Assembly (NCBI GenBank): GCA_030762895.1
Contig: CM061064.1
Location: 239,535,086-239,599,085 of the forward strand
Direction of reading: 5' to 3'
Length of the DNA: 64,000 bases
Origin: Sophora flavescens
Taxonomy: Eukaryota; Streptophyta; Magnoliopsida; Fabales; Fabaceae
In this document: in pieces, positions 53,828-64,000 of the stretch
Layout of the letters: each line of letters starts with the position of its first letter
Position numbering within the stretch: the first letter of the stretch is position 1
Notes under the pieces: model-generated
Told to the model about the DNA's origin: nothing
The model's database searches: none
Seen by the model: the letters and a program-made list of their open reading frames with translations, nothing else
Program-made: the position numbers and the translations under genes

Positions 53828-54733
53828 ATACTTATATAAAAAAGTGAAAGGCAACAGATGATTTGTATTGTGGAAAAAATAGGAGACAAAGAAAAGAAAG
53901 AAAGAAAGAAAATGTGAGAAAAAGGGTGAATTTTTTAATGATTGGTATAAGAGTAAGAAAAGAGAGAGATAAATATATATTTATTTAATTAAATTTTTTA
54001 AACAATTATTTATAATAAATATCTATTTTGTCCCAATGATGAAAAATAAGAGTGTGACATGTCAGCAAATTGGATAAATAAAATAGAGTTGTTGTAATTG
54101 CTAAGGTGGTGCGAGAGCTTGCGCTTCAGAATTTATATAATATATAAATATTTAATTAAATTGTTTAAACAATTATTTATAATAAATATCCATTTTTTGT
54201 CCTAATAAAATGATGAAAAATAAGAGTGTGACATATCAACAAATTGGATGAAATAAAAAGTTGTAGGAATTGTTAAGGTGGCGATGCGAAAGCTTGCACT
54301 TCAGAATTTATATAATATATAAATAGTCGTTTGTTGTCCCTGGCATAAGTTTGTACCCTTGCTAGTTTTCATGACCGTTCTTTCCACGAGGAATATATTG
54401 TTTATGAAATATCACATAGGTTTTTTTTTTATCCAATAGATTATTACCTTTACTATTTATTTTTCTTAAATATACATTATCTATACTATAGCTAAATCTC
54501 CTAAACTCTCGCTGCAGTGTCCCATTTTCCCCCCTTCTTCCCTTCTTTTTTAATACCCTCCGTCAATAATGATTACACTACCAAGGCAGCCAAAAAGAAA
54601 AGAAACATCTGGAGTCTTATCTATAGTAGTAATAGATGGTGCACCGTAGTAGATGATACAGTAGATCGTAGATATATATAAAACTCAATAATCTTCACTG
54701 TACAATCCACTCGTCAATACTTGGTTTAATTTA
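53828..54733. other. AT-rich region with a roughly 172-bp tandem duplication
   Basis: Two copies of a segment containing TTTAAACAATTATTTATAAT, GATGAAAAATAAGAGTGTGA and CTTCAGAATTTATATAATAT lie at about 53978-54150 and 54151-54325. No gene. Confidence 0.65.
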
Positions 54734-54743
54734 TACTTATTAT

Positions 54744-55320
54744 TAGGGGTGTCCATAAGTCTGGATAGACCCACGAACCCGGCCAACCTGACTAAACCCA
54801 ACCCAGATTTTGTGATTTGGTTCGGGTGATTGGGTTGGGTTGGGAAAAACACATAGAATCCATAGAATGTGGGTTGGGTAACGAGTTTCATAATTCTAAA
54901 CCCACTGAACCCAATCCAACTCATATTACTTAGTTTTGTGTTGATAGTTGTTGAATGTTGATGACTTTTACTCTTTTTCATTGTGATAATTTAGACTTTT
55001 AGTTGACGGTTGTTGTTAATTTTAGACTTTTAGTTCATGGTTGTTGATATAATTTAAAGTTTTAAACATGTTTATTTGTCATTTTTGAGATTTTTCCATG
55101 TTTTTTACCCTGACAGACACGCAAACCCGACCCAAAAATAAACATTCGTGTATTTCTTGTCAGACCCAACGACCCACCCAACCCAACCCATAAATGGTCG
55201 GATTGGGTTGGTATGGGTTTCATAATTTATTTTGACAAACCCAACCCAATCCACTCACCTTTGATTGGGTTGAGTGTTAAAACTCATTAAACCCAACCCA
55301 ACCCGATCCATGGATACCAC
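54744..55320. mobile_element. MITE-like element rich in AACCCAACCC
   Basis: Short ends GGGGTGTCCAT (left) and, in reverse complement, GTGGTATCCAT (right), flanked by a perfect 10-bp repeat TACTTATTAT (54734-54743, 55321-55330). The interior has many copies of AACCCAACCC or GGGTTGGGTT on both strands, giving strong inverted-repeat potential at both ends. No coding capacity. Confidence 0.72.
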
Positions 55321-55330
55321 TACTTATTAT

Positions 55331-55998
55331 AATGTTTGAAAAGTTACAGTATTCCACGTCTTTTACTGATTTTTATTTTCCTTTCTGTTTTATCCCTATT
55401 TCCTCCCACCTCGCGTTACACAAAATATATAAGATTTAGTTTTTATGTATTATCAATGTAAGTGAGGGACTAAATTGATATTAATTATTGTTTTTTATTG
55501 TTAAAACTTAAAAGGGATGCTACTGGATTAAAAAATAAAATAAAAAAGATGTTTTTGCAGAGATTACTGTAGCGACATTCTAGTAGATTTGTATTATAGT
55601 ATAGATAATACATAGTACAACAAATGGGAATTATATTTTAAAATAATAAATGAATTTTGTTCAATATAATATTTAATATATATATATATATATATATACT
55701 TAAATTTTATCTATAATTTCTTTAACGTAACAATAAATAAAATATTAAAAAAACGTTAAATTAAATTAAATTATAAGTGTCATCTATATACCTATATCTA
55801 TTCTATATCCATATATCTATATATTCTATACAAAACTCAATAACTTCCCCTATTCAATACATGCATGTGTCAAGACAGTTTTTTTACACGTGTCCATCTG
55901 GGAGAAAAAAATTCCGGGAGTCAAGAGACTTCTATCTATTATTATATCAAATCAAGTTGGAACTTAGAAGAAGGTTCTGGACACTGTCATATTACAAG
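55331..55998. other. AT-rich sequence without genes
   Basis: It contains a short TA microsatellite near 55677-55698 and repeated CTATAT runs near 55780-55830. The last 8 bases are the left TSD of the next element. Confidence 0.5.
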
Positions 55999-56511
55999 CA
56001 AGGTTTACAAAACCGGACCGATCATCGAACCGGTGAAGGCAGCGGTTCGAGGTTCAATGGTCCAACCGTGGTTGAACCAGTTATAATTAAATAATATTAT
56101 TTTAATTTTTAATATAATATTTATAACAATATTAAACAAAAAAACAACATAACAACTAAAATTATTAAGCACAATTTTTATTATTTTGAAATTAAACTAA
56201 ATAAATATAAAGATATATGTTAAAATCATCTTCATAGGGAAAACCAACCCAAAATCTACAACCAGCCCACATATGTTAGAAAACAAAAGAATTGGGTTTT
56301 GACTAGGATGATCCAAATTCTTTTATACTATTTTTTTTCTTTTTTTTTTAAGAAAACCGGTTCAGGCCGGTTCAGGCCGGTTCACTACCGGTTATGACCG
56401 GTTTTACCGGTTTTTACACCGGTTCAATGCATGACCGGTTTTTCCTACTGATCGGACCGGTCATGGTCCCGGTTCCCGGTCGGACCGGCCGGTCCGGTTT
56501 TCAAAACCCTG
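55999..56511. mobile_element. hAT-type MITE with CCGGTT-rich ends
   Basis: Left end CAAGGTTTACAAAACCGGAC, right end (reverse complement) CAGGGTTTTGAAAACCGGAC, with a perfect 8-bp TSD ATTACAAG (55991-55998, 56512-56519). TIRs beginning CA(G/A)GG and an 8-bp TSD are hAT features. Dense CCGGTT and AACCGG motifs near both ends could form further hairpins. Non-coding, 513 bp. Confidence 0.88.
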
Positions 56512-56958
56512 ATTACAAGAAGAAATGATCATGTGGTAATTGAAAAACTAAAAGGCATTTACAAGATTAGAAATGGTTATTATGTGATAAAAGCATTGTT
56601 ACAAAGAAGAGCTCAATGCAAGCAATGACGGCCCCTGGTTGACAAACAAGTATTGAAAACTGGGCGACAAGAGTGTGGAAAAACTGAAAAACAAGCTAGT
56701 AGCATGTTGAATAGCAAATATGCTTCAACAAAAGCACATTTTAAAAGAAAATTAGTATTGGCTTTAAAAAAGAAAAAGTTTAGGACTGCATGTGACACTT
56801 AACAACTAGCCCATCTATCTTACGTGGTATTATTAATGCTAACTCTAACTGCTAAAACTTTGCCATTTCTAATTTCTAATCTTATAATTTGGGTGTAACG
56901 ATGTCGTTCACGTAGAATCCTACTTAGTTATATCGAAAAAGAAAAAGAAAAAGAAAAC

Positions 56959-57571
56959 AGAGATGGCAAAATGGGTTGGATTCGGTGGGCCAACCCATTT
57001 AACCCGTCATTTTTGGTGGGTTAGGTTGAGGTTCTCAATCCACCAATCCGTTTTGATCCGTCCCGCCTAACCCACCAAGAAAACGGGTTGATGGCGGGGC
57101 GGGGCGGGTTGGCCCGCCAGCCCGCTTTTCTTTTCTTTTCTTTTTTTTTAAAAAAGTATACTTTTTTTTTATGCTGTAAATATTTTTTAGTTTACCCACC
57201 CATAAGACCATTGGTTAGTCTATCACTTTCAATTATTATTTGTATGTATATTTATATTTTTAGTTTACAATTACTCATTAGAGCTATATATATTTGTATG
57301 TAGTCCATTCCATTCACTAATATATTCATATATTAGTTAGTCTACTATTGAAAAATAATTATTTATATTTTGTGATATTTTAAATGATATTTGTATGTTA
57401 ATAACTTTAATTTTTTTTTTTATATAATATTTTAAATGTTTGTAATTTTTATGGGCAAACCCGCCAACCCACCGTTAAAACAGGGTGGGTTGAGATGTTC
57501 AACCCACTAACTCGCCCCACTTCGTTTTTTGGGTTAATGACGGGACGAGTAGACCCGTTTTGCCATATCTC
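56959..57571. mobile_element. MITE-like element with inverted ends
   Basis: Left GAGATGGCAAAATGGGTTGG and right (reverse complement) GAGATATGGCAAAACGGGTC are inverted repeats. GGCGGGGCGGGGCGGG- and CCAACCCACC-rich stretches lie inside each end. I could not find a convincing TSD, so the family is uncertain (hAT-like by the GATGGCAAA end). Confidence 0.55.
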
Positions 57572-58197
57572 CTACTACACCTACCATGCACATGAATATT
57601 GCTAGAAAAATACAAAGGAAGCATGTATTGGGAACCTCTTTTTATTTTATTTTTTCTTTTTTATATGTGTTAATGCATGTATATACTTCATAATTTTTTA
57701 AAATACAACAAAGAGAATTCGCTTTATAATTTTATATGTATTGTATATGATATATGATAATGACTAATGGATGATATGAGTGAAGTATCTTGAAAATTAA
57801 TTATATAGATTAACACTATTGTTTTTTTTTTTTTAAGCAAACACTATTATTACTGAAAGAGGACAAGGCACTACATTAGGAAGGAGCAAATGAAAGTAAA
57901 TATAAAAATGATCAGCATTTTCATTTTAGATAATGCAAGGTTTTATGTAAGAGATCATGCTAACAAGTGCCTTTAGGATATTGCTTGAGGAACCAATAAA
58001 ATAAGGTATGTTGGAAAATGGTGTACCTAGTATTTTAAAAAGTGTAATATTTAATTTTTCAATACAAATTTTTCTTTTGAGTTCCTTAACTAATGCAGGA
58101 CAAGGCACTACAATAGGAAGGAGAAAATGAAATAAAATATCATCTCATCCACCTAATAAACCATCTAAATATCATCTTTGAAATCACATATCCGTCA
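57572..58197. other. AT-rich region left of the Harbinger genes
   Basis: Contains a direct repeat AGGACAAGGCACTACATTAG and onward (57862-57905) recurring at 58096-58139, about 44 bp each. No gene, and no clear Harbinger terminus. Confidence 0.5.
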
Positions 58198-59162
58198 TCA
58201 CATTCTCATAACCTTCCTCACAAAAGACATTCTTTGAGAGCCTTCAAACTCCCAAAAGAGCTTTTCATATTGTTGGTTGTGAGAAAACCTTATAACCAAG
58301 TCAATTTCCTCTTCTTCAGTTAATCCTAATTTCTTAACCTCTTCAACTAAGTCTCTTTTTGAAGGAGCCGGCTTCGAAGGTTCTGGAAGCTTGGCTACAA
58401 CTTGTTTAAAATCATTTGCCATCATATCCATTTTACTATGAAAACTTTCAAGAAATCTAGTCGCCAATTGAGCAATGCGTGGTCATTTAGAAGGTGGCTC
58501 AGCAGAAGTATTTCCAATAGAAGCAGGTGAACTATCATGTTGGTTCTCACCAATTTCATCATCATCACCAACTTAGTTCTCACCAATTTCATTTTCCATT
58601 GCATCTACAAAACCCTCAGCCCCACGACCATTTGCACGATCTTTACCAAAAATACCTTGCAACTTCTCAAACTCTTTAAACTCTTTATTGACATGGTGCC
58701 AACTTTAGGATGTTTCTGCAAGTAAAAAAACAAAATACTTACAAAATGAATTAAAATATTGATAAAAAATTAATGCACTATACAAACTTCAAGTTAAATA
58801 CCTCCAAATAGTCAGATAAGACTTGACTGCTGTCACAAGTGACACATTTTTTTTGTCTCGTCCCATCTAAACCCACTAGTGTTCATCATGTCAACAACAT
58901 CATTAAGCTTTGTTGACCACCTTTTCATCTTGTTAACAACTTGCCTAGCATTTATAGCAATTCCAGGAATCTTATTTCTCATCCTTTTACAAATTTCCTC
59001 ATGAGTTTCAGGCTTGAATGTTCCATTCTCTCCTTTGTTGCCAGCCACCACCACCTCTTCTAATATAGTGAGTAAAGTTTCCTCTTTAAGTTCACTCCAA
59101 TTACGCCGGGCTCTAATGTTACTCCTTGATTGTTTATTATTATTCCCACCTTCATTTTCCAT
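58198..59162 (-). pseudogene. PIF/Harbinger Myb/SANT-like ORF1
   Basis: On the minus strand, exon 1 starts MENEGGNNNKQSRSNIRARR at 59162, with a Myb/SANT-like DNA-binding region: NWSELKEETLLTILEEVVV and CKRMRNKIPGIAINARQVVN. It runs to about 58803 after a small indel in an A-run. A probable intron of about 85 bp follows. Exon 2 continues KHPKVGTMSIK, has an acidic linker (GDDDEIGENQHDSSPASIGN), an in-frame stop near 58480, and ends ATRFLESFHSKMDMMANDFK through LVIRFSHNQQYEKLFWEFEG at 58198. Harbinger elements encode such a protein to bring the transposase to the element ends. It lies 165 bp from the transposase gene on the same strand. Two small lesions inactivate it. Confidence 0.78.
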
Positions 59163-59973
59163 GGCTAAATACCACAAAATCAAAAGATCATAACAATAAA
59201 TATTTCATTCATAAGTGAAACAAAATTCAATCATATAACACAATAAGTTCATACTTTCTCTCTAATTCCTATGTCTATTCCTCCACTCTGTAAACATTTC
59301 TTGTGCAAGTGCATCCCTCACTTGAGTCTATTGGTTGCTAGGTTCAACAATTCCAACTACATTGATTGGATCTTCGCCTACAGGTACCTCATCTTCTGCA
59401 AATGCAGCAAATTCTTCTGGATCCATTGCCATGTTCATGCGGATGAAGTTGTGCAATAAACAACAAGCAAGGATCATTCGACATTGTATTCTAATGGGAT
59501 AAAATGATGGACTTCTTAATATAGCCCATCGCTTCTTCAAGAGGCCAAAACATATCTCTATAACATTCCTTGCTCTAGCATGCCTATAATTAAATAACTC
59601 TTCACGATTTTGAGGTGCACGTCGACCAGTGCTCCACTCTTGCAAATGATATCGTCTACCTCTATATGGGGCAAGAAAGCCTTTCCCATTAGTGTATCCA
59701 CCATCGACGAGATAGTATGAACCTAAAACTGTTTACAATAATTCATTATTTGTATTCACATTAACATAAATTAAAAGTTTAATTTTGTCATACCAATTGG
59801 AACAACCAATCCATTTTACCTGATTATCGCATCACGTAATATTCTAGTCTGAAGCTGATCCTTCCCACCCAATTAGTACGTAGATAAATCCCATATCCCT
59901 GGTGCAAACGCCTAAGACATTTGTTGCAAGTCCGCCTTTCCTTGTATGATATATAGGCTTATCAGAAGCACGT

Positions 59974-60755
59974 TGTAACACCCGGGTGCCGATGAGGGCG
60001 GAGAGTGATCGCCGGTGCAAGAAAGGCACGGACAAGGAGCGACTCCTGACAGGATTCTAGGTGGAGGGAGACATGAATGAACCGATTACACACCGGAATG
60101 AGTGGGATCCTAAGACTGTGTAGGTATGGGACTATACATTTGAGGAAGGATTATATGAATTGATTGGTACTACCTATACTAACAAGATGCATCTTCTTTT
60201 CGGTAGCCCATCACTTAAGAACTCCACAGTTAAGCGAGCTTGACTTGGAGCAATTCTGGGATGAGTGACCTCCTGGGAAGTTTTCCCGGGAAGCGTGTGA
60301 GTGAGGACAAAGCACGCTGAAAAGACCCATGTTGGTTTGTGGGGACAATCGTCAATCCATAAAGCAGTCAGGGATGTTACAAATGGTATCAGAGCGGCAC
60401 CTCTCCCAGTACGGTGTGGTTCGGGGACGAACCAAGCGGAAGCTGGTGGGCATGTAACACCCGGGTGCCGATGAGGGCGGAGAGTGATCGCCGGTGCAAG
60501 AAGGCACGGACAAGGAGCGTCTCCTGACAGACTTCTAGGTGGAGGGAGACATGAATGAACCGATTACACACCCGAATGAGAGGGATCCTGAGACTGTGTA
60601 GGTATGGGACTATACAGTTGAGGAAGGCTTATATGAATTGATTGGTACTACCTATACTAACAAGATGCATGTGAGTGAGGACAAAGCACGCTGAAAAGAC
60701 ACGTGTTGGTTTGTGGGGACAGTCGTCAATCCATAAAGCAACCAGAGATGTTACA
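59974..60755 (+). mobile_element. Cassandra-type TRIM with a 5S-rRNA-like domain, inside the Harbinger transposase
   Basis: Direct repeats 59974-60381 (408 bp) and 60453-60755 (303 bp) begin TGTAACACCCGGGTGCCG and end GATGTTACA. A perfect 5-bp TSD CACGT flanks them (59969-59973, 60756-60760). TGGTATCAGAGC (60384-60395) is the initiator-Met primer site. The interior is only about 70 bp. The left LTR contains a 5S rRNA-like segment, the known hallmark of Cassandra. The right LTR lacks that segment because of a roughly 105-bp deletion. Confidence 0.93.
60203..60299 (+). promoter_or_regulatory. 5S rRNA-like Pol III domain in the Cassandra left LTR
   Basis: GCCCATCACTTAAGAACTCC, ACAGTTAAGCGAGCTTG and GGATGAGTGACCTCCTGGGA match the middle and end of plant 5S rRNA, including the box A, intermediate element and box C region, with differences. 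Cassandra LTRs are known to carry this as a Pol III promoter. This is not a 5S gene: the 5' third of the RNA is missing or unrecognisable and there is no 5S array. Confidence 0.85.
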
Positions 60756-61600
60756 CACGTGGTGTGACTGCTATGTAAGTCCCATCTAAAGCCCCTAAAC
60801 ATCCCTAAAAGTTCAACACAGGTTAAAACATAATTAATACTTTAACTGCAAGAGTATGTTGAGGTGACTATATGCATTTTTTTCTTATTGAAGTTTGCAT
60901 TACCTTAAACCACTTCAATCTTTCATCGGTGCAATCTTGGGGTATAGGTTCTGGTTTGGCAAGTAAGTCACTGCTTAACCTTAAAACTACAGCCAACACT
61001 CTATGACAGTACCTACTAATTGTCTGTCCTGATCTAGAGAATCTAACTTGGATACTTCTATTATTTGTGTGATGCGCGAGTACATTTAAAAAAACTGCAA
61101 CTTGCTCTTCAACGGTCACTTGTCCAAGCTGCACTAATCCTCCTCGTACCCTTAAAATCTCACAAAGATGTGCAAATGTGTTTCTGCACATTCTTAGTTC
61201 CCATATGCAATGGGAATCGCTTGTACTAATGATAGAGTCTGAAACATCCCTCCGCGACTCATACCTAGCTAAAGCTCTTTCATTCAAAGCTCTTCTCTCA
61301 TAATCATTCCTCAAGATGAAATTTAAGAAGAAAAAACCAGCAACATACATGGCCACAATGTGGACATTCATCCTCCACACAAGAAGATAATAAAAAATGT
61401 GTTCACCATCCATTGCAACTATATAAGAAAAAATAAAAAATAAAAAAATAAGTAAGAATATAATAAAAAAAAAGTTAATTAAAAAAAAGTACATATTCAA
61501 ATTTAGCACTAGCGTCCAGTGAACATTTATATTTAAAGACAATTTCTATTGACAATATATCCTATACATTGTTGAACCCTAATGCTCTGCTAGGGTTTGT

Positions 61601-63197
61601 ATGAATTCTTCGTGGATCGCCAGTTGCACCATGGCAATCGCATCAAACTGTCCTTGGTCCTTTCTGTTTCCTGACTCAGTCTCCCGTCCTCCGGACCCTC
61701 CTCCCCCCTCGTTCTACTTCTGATAACATCGTGTTGCCCCACCCTCCTAACTTTCAACAGGAGAAGACTTTCGCCCAAGCGCTTCGAAATTCTTGTGACA
61801 TTCCTGTCAGTCAACTGCCTAAACCTCGCTTGTTAGGGGATGCATTATCAATTAAGATATCTGAAGATGAATATAGGGCGGGCGTTGCAGACTGCATGAA
61901 CGTCCTCCATGGTCGCTTGACTCTCCAAGGGTGACTCTCCAATTAGGGTTGATGACTTGCGCAAGAAGTTATCAAAGCTTTGGAATTTGGCAGGCTCCTG
62001 GACCATGGTTTCTCTTGGTAGAGGTTTCTATGAATTTAGTTTTGGTTCTTTGGAAGATCTGCGCAGCCTTCGATCAATAGGATCGTGGAGTTTGAATCCA
62101 GGAGTTCTGAGAGTTTTTGCATGGACTCCTGACTTCAACCCGAAAACCATTAAGCAGAAAAATTTCCAAGGTTGGGTTCGTTTCCATGGCTTGTCGAGAG
62201 AATATTGGTGCCCAAAAATTCTCTTTGAAATTGGCGGGGCTATTGGAGTCCCTATTGCACTGGATGAGGCTACAAAAAAGAGAACCTTTGGCCATTATGC
62301 ACGTGTGTTGATTGATCTGGACCTCTCGGGAACTCTCAGAGACAAGATTATGGTGGAAAGAGAGGACTTTGCTTTCCCTGTTGAGGTTGAGTATGAGTGG
62401 CTTCCCCAGTTTTGTTCTAACTGCCTTTCCATTGGTCACTCTTTGGAGGGTTGTCGTTTTAACCAGGATAAGACTCATGATAAGGCCCCTGTGAGAAATC
62501 GGGGAGCATAACACTTAAATATATTCCCAAGCAGGCTGCCAATGCTGAGAAGGTCAATGCTATGAAGGCTCAGAATAATCGTAAGGCAATTATTATTGAG
62601 GAACCACCCCAAGATCCTGGTGTTGGCCATGGTTGTGTCTCTGGCAGTCCAGGTCTAGTAAGGGACCAATCAGGTGATGGTGTCTTATTTGGTTTTATAA
62701 CCAATACTGTGGTTGAGAAGCTGCAGCAGGATCAAACTGATGGATCTTTTGAATTCAATGGTGTTGTGGACTTACAACCTAGTGATCCTCAACCTTTGGT
62801 TGATCTGGTTTCTCCTGCAGATGATTCAATTAGACAAGCTCACACTCCTCCCCAGGGCAATGTATCTTTGAGCCATGTTTCTGATAGCAATGTTTCCGAC
62901 TCTGTAGCTGTTGGCAGTGATTTTGCTACTGAGGCTCACACGTCAGGAAACGTGCTGGCTACACAGCTCCACTGCATGCCACCCCAGGTTGGCAAAGACA
63001 TCCGAATAATCTCCAAGTTCTGGAGTGATGAGACTGATGATGCTCCAGATGATGCTCCTGAAGTGACTTTAAATGAGAATTTCACTGTGGTTCTATCTAA
63101 GTCACAGAAGAAGCATTTGAAAAAGAAAACAAAAGAAGCTGCCAAGGCTAAGCATGTTATGGCCCGAGCAAGGGCTGGTCCGCTCAATTTTGCATAA
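61601..63197 (+). pseudogene. L1-type LINE ORF1 (nucleic-acid-binding, DUF4283 and zinc knuckle)
   Basis: The start is probably the ATG at 61601 (MNSSWIASCTMAIASNCPWS). After a frameshift near 61720 it reads FQQEKTFAQALRNSCDIPVS and ISEDEYRAGVADCMNVLHGR; another frameshift near 61935 leads to LRKKLSKLWNLAGSWTMVSL, GWVRFHGLSREYWCPKILFE and the CCHC knuckle CSNCLSIGHSLEGC (about 62416-62457). This is the DUF4283 plus zinc-knuckle layout of plant L1 ORF1. A third shift near 62510 leads to a low-complexity C-terminus ending KKHLKKKTKEAAKAKHVMAR. The stop overlaps the ORF2 start (TAATG, 63195-63199). Confidence 0.87.
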
Positions 63198-64000
63198 TGA
63201 AGCTCCTCTATTGGAATGCTAGAGGTATTGGTAACCTTGATACTAGGTTAGTCTTGAAAAAGCTGTGTCTTTTGAATAAACCAGATTTTTTGTTCATATC
63301 AGAGCCTTGGATTGCGCATGATTCTATGCCTGTTAGCTTTTGGGATAGCTTAAATTTAAAGATCTTTGTTTGTTAATGATAGAAATGGTTTACTTGCCAA
63401 ACCTTTGGTGCTTATGTTCGATTTTTACACTCCAAACATTATTGCCAACTCCAATCGGTTTATTGCTTTTTCCTTGAGAAGGATGGTCGAGAATTTTTTG
63501 TCTCAATTGCTTATCTTGCTACCAAAGTGTGGTGGTCGAAGACAGACTCTGGCCGGATCTCTATAATTTGCAACAATCTCATCCTGGTCCTTGGTGTCAC
63601 ATTGGAGACTTCAATGCTATTCTCGGTTCTCATGAGCATAGAGGTTCCAGACTTCCCTCTAGTGCTTCTTGTGAGGACTTTAGGAACTGGACTGATTCTT
63701 CCAAACTGCACCATGTTCAAACTCGGGGTGCTCAATTCACATGGGCCAATGGTAGGAGGGGCAGCTCTTTTTCTGAAAGAAGATTGGATAGATCCATTTG
63801 TAATGACCTATGGCTTGATTTCTGGTCGAGTGTTTCCTGCTGTACTCTTACCAGGAGTAAGTCAGATCACTTTCCTATTTTATTATCTTTGGAAAAAGAT
63901 AGTTGTATGCATGGTTCCTCCTTTAAGTTCTTAAAAATGTGGTCTTCACATCCAGATTGCATCAAAGTAGTATCTGAGGTTTGGCAGGAGAAAATTTATG
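63197..64000 (+). pseudogene. L1-type LINE ORF2, endonuclease part (runs off the window)
   Basis: ORF2 starts MKLLYWNARGIGNLDTRLVL at 63197, followed by PDFLFISEPWIAHDSMPVSF: the exonuclease-endonuclease-phosphatase domain used to nick target DNA. A 4-base insertion near 63373 and further shifts break the middle. From about 63540 one frame resumes and reads HPGPWCHIGDFNAILGSHEH, GAQFTWANGRRGSSFSERRL and TRSKSDHFPILLSLEKD, including the conserved GDFN and SDH motifs. The reverse transcriptase would lie beyond 64000. The left end of the LINE is near 61560; its insertion boundary is not defined. Confidence 0.9.

Larger units (their letters stand above)
59328..61413 (-). pseudogene. PIF/Harbinger DDE transposase, split by Cassandra
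   Basis: The minus-strand gene starts MDGEHIFYYLLVWRMNVHIV at 61413. Exon 1 (to 60904) has the N-terminal domain (ELRMCRNTFAHLCEILRVRG, then VAVFLNVLAHHTNNRSIQVR). An intron with GT-AG ends (60903-60805) leads in frame to GCLGALDGTYIAVTPR, which holds the first catalytic Asp. The Cassandra insertion (59974-60755) falls here; with one TSD copy removed the frame continues ASDKPIYHTRKGGLATNVLG to GWEGSASD. A small deletion then shifts the frame. A second intron (59819-59723) leads to YYLVDGGYTNGKGFLAPYRG (second Asp) and NYRHARARNVIEICFGLLKK (Glu). All three catalytic residues are therefore present. The gene ends at 59328. Terminal inverted repeats were not located. Confidence 0.87.

Noticed and set aside
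60203..60299. 5S rRNA gene
   Set aside because: Partial match inside an LTR with a primer-binding site and TSD. It is the Cassandra domain, not a ribosomal gene.

Overview
This window reads as nuclear DNA of a flowering plant, most likely a eudicot. The evidence is its AT-rich background with GT-AG introns, a plant F-box gene family, and a transposon population typical of plants: Ty1/copia, two lineages of Ty3/gypsy, TRIM and Cassandra elements, a tRNA-derived SINE, an L1-type LINE, hAT, PIF/Harbinger and Mutator-like elements, and MITEs. I could not name the species. There are no rRNA genes, no convincing intact tRNA genes and no CRISPR-like arrays. Nearly everything is transposable-element sequence in various states of decay. 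The only host-type genes I can support are two copies of one F-box gene, both damaged, plus weak fragments of unknown genes.

Layout, left to right. 289-5683 is a Ty1/copia element with two 747-bp LTRs and a perfect 5-bp target duplication. 5684-9173 is AT-rich sequence with a Mutator-type MITE and a short RGG-coding fragment. 9174-9600 is a TRIM with 139-bp LTRs, abutted by a minus-strand non-autonomous LTR element (9611-11649). 12825-23375 is a 10.5-kb Ty3/gypsy element with Tat-lineage features (dual RNase H, long 3' region). Its 3' region carries an antisense gene that appears to be spliced and to have its own TATA box. 23376-26990 is AT-rich and empty. F-box copy 1 (27.0-33.9 kb) is split by a deleted chromovirus-like Ty3/gypsy element (28108-33254). 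35.6-36.4 kb holds a gypsy gag remnant, 37.4-38.3 kb a hAT transposase remnant, and 38.35-38.54 kb a minus-strand SINE.

F-box copy 2 (46.1-48.1 kb) has a likely first exon at 40.44-40.56 kb. Another non-autonomous LTR element (42621-45651) lies between the two. A second copy of the Mutator-type MITE (48270-48699) is followed by a nested stack: a long-TIR Mutator-like element (48797-53818) containing a putative solo LTR with a 39-bp minisatellite and a GC-rich Pack-MULE candidate. 54.7-57.6 kb holds three MITE-like elements. 58.2-61.4 kb is a two-gene PIF/Harbinger transposon whose transposase is interrupted by a Cassandra TRIM carrying a 5S-rRNA-like domain. From about 61.6 kb to the window edge is an L1-type LINE.

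The target duplications give a relative history: host gene or older element first, insertion later. They let several genes be read across their insertions (F-box copy 1, Harbinger transposase). The observations most worth following up are the spliced antisense gene in the Tat element, the convergent tRNA-like Pol III promoter modules in the copia element, the nested Mutator stack, the hairpin-preserving minisatellite, and the two related non-autonomous LTR elements with a proline/acidic repeat protein. All alignments and identities here were made by eye.
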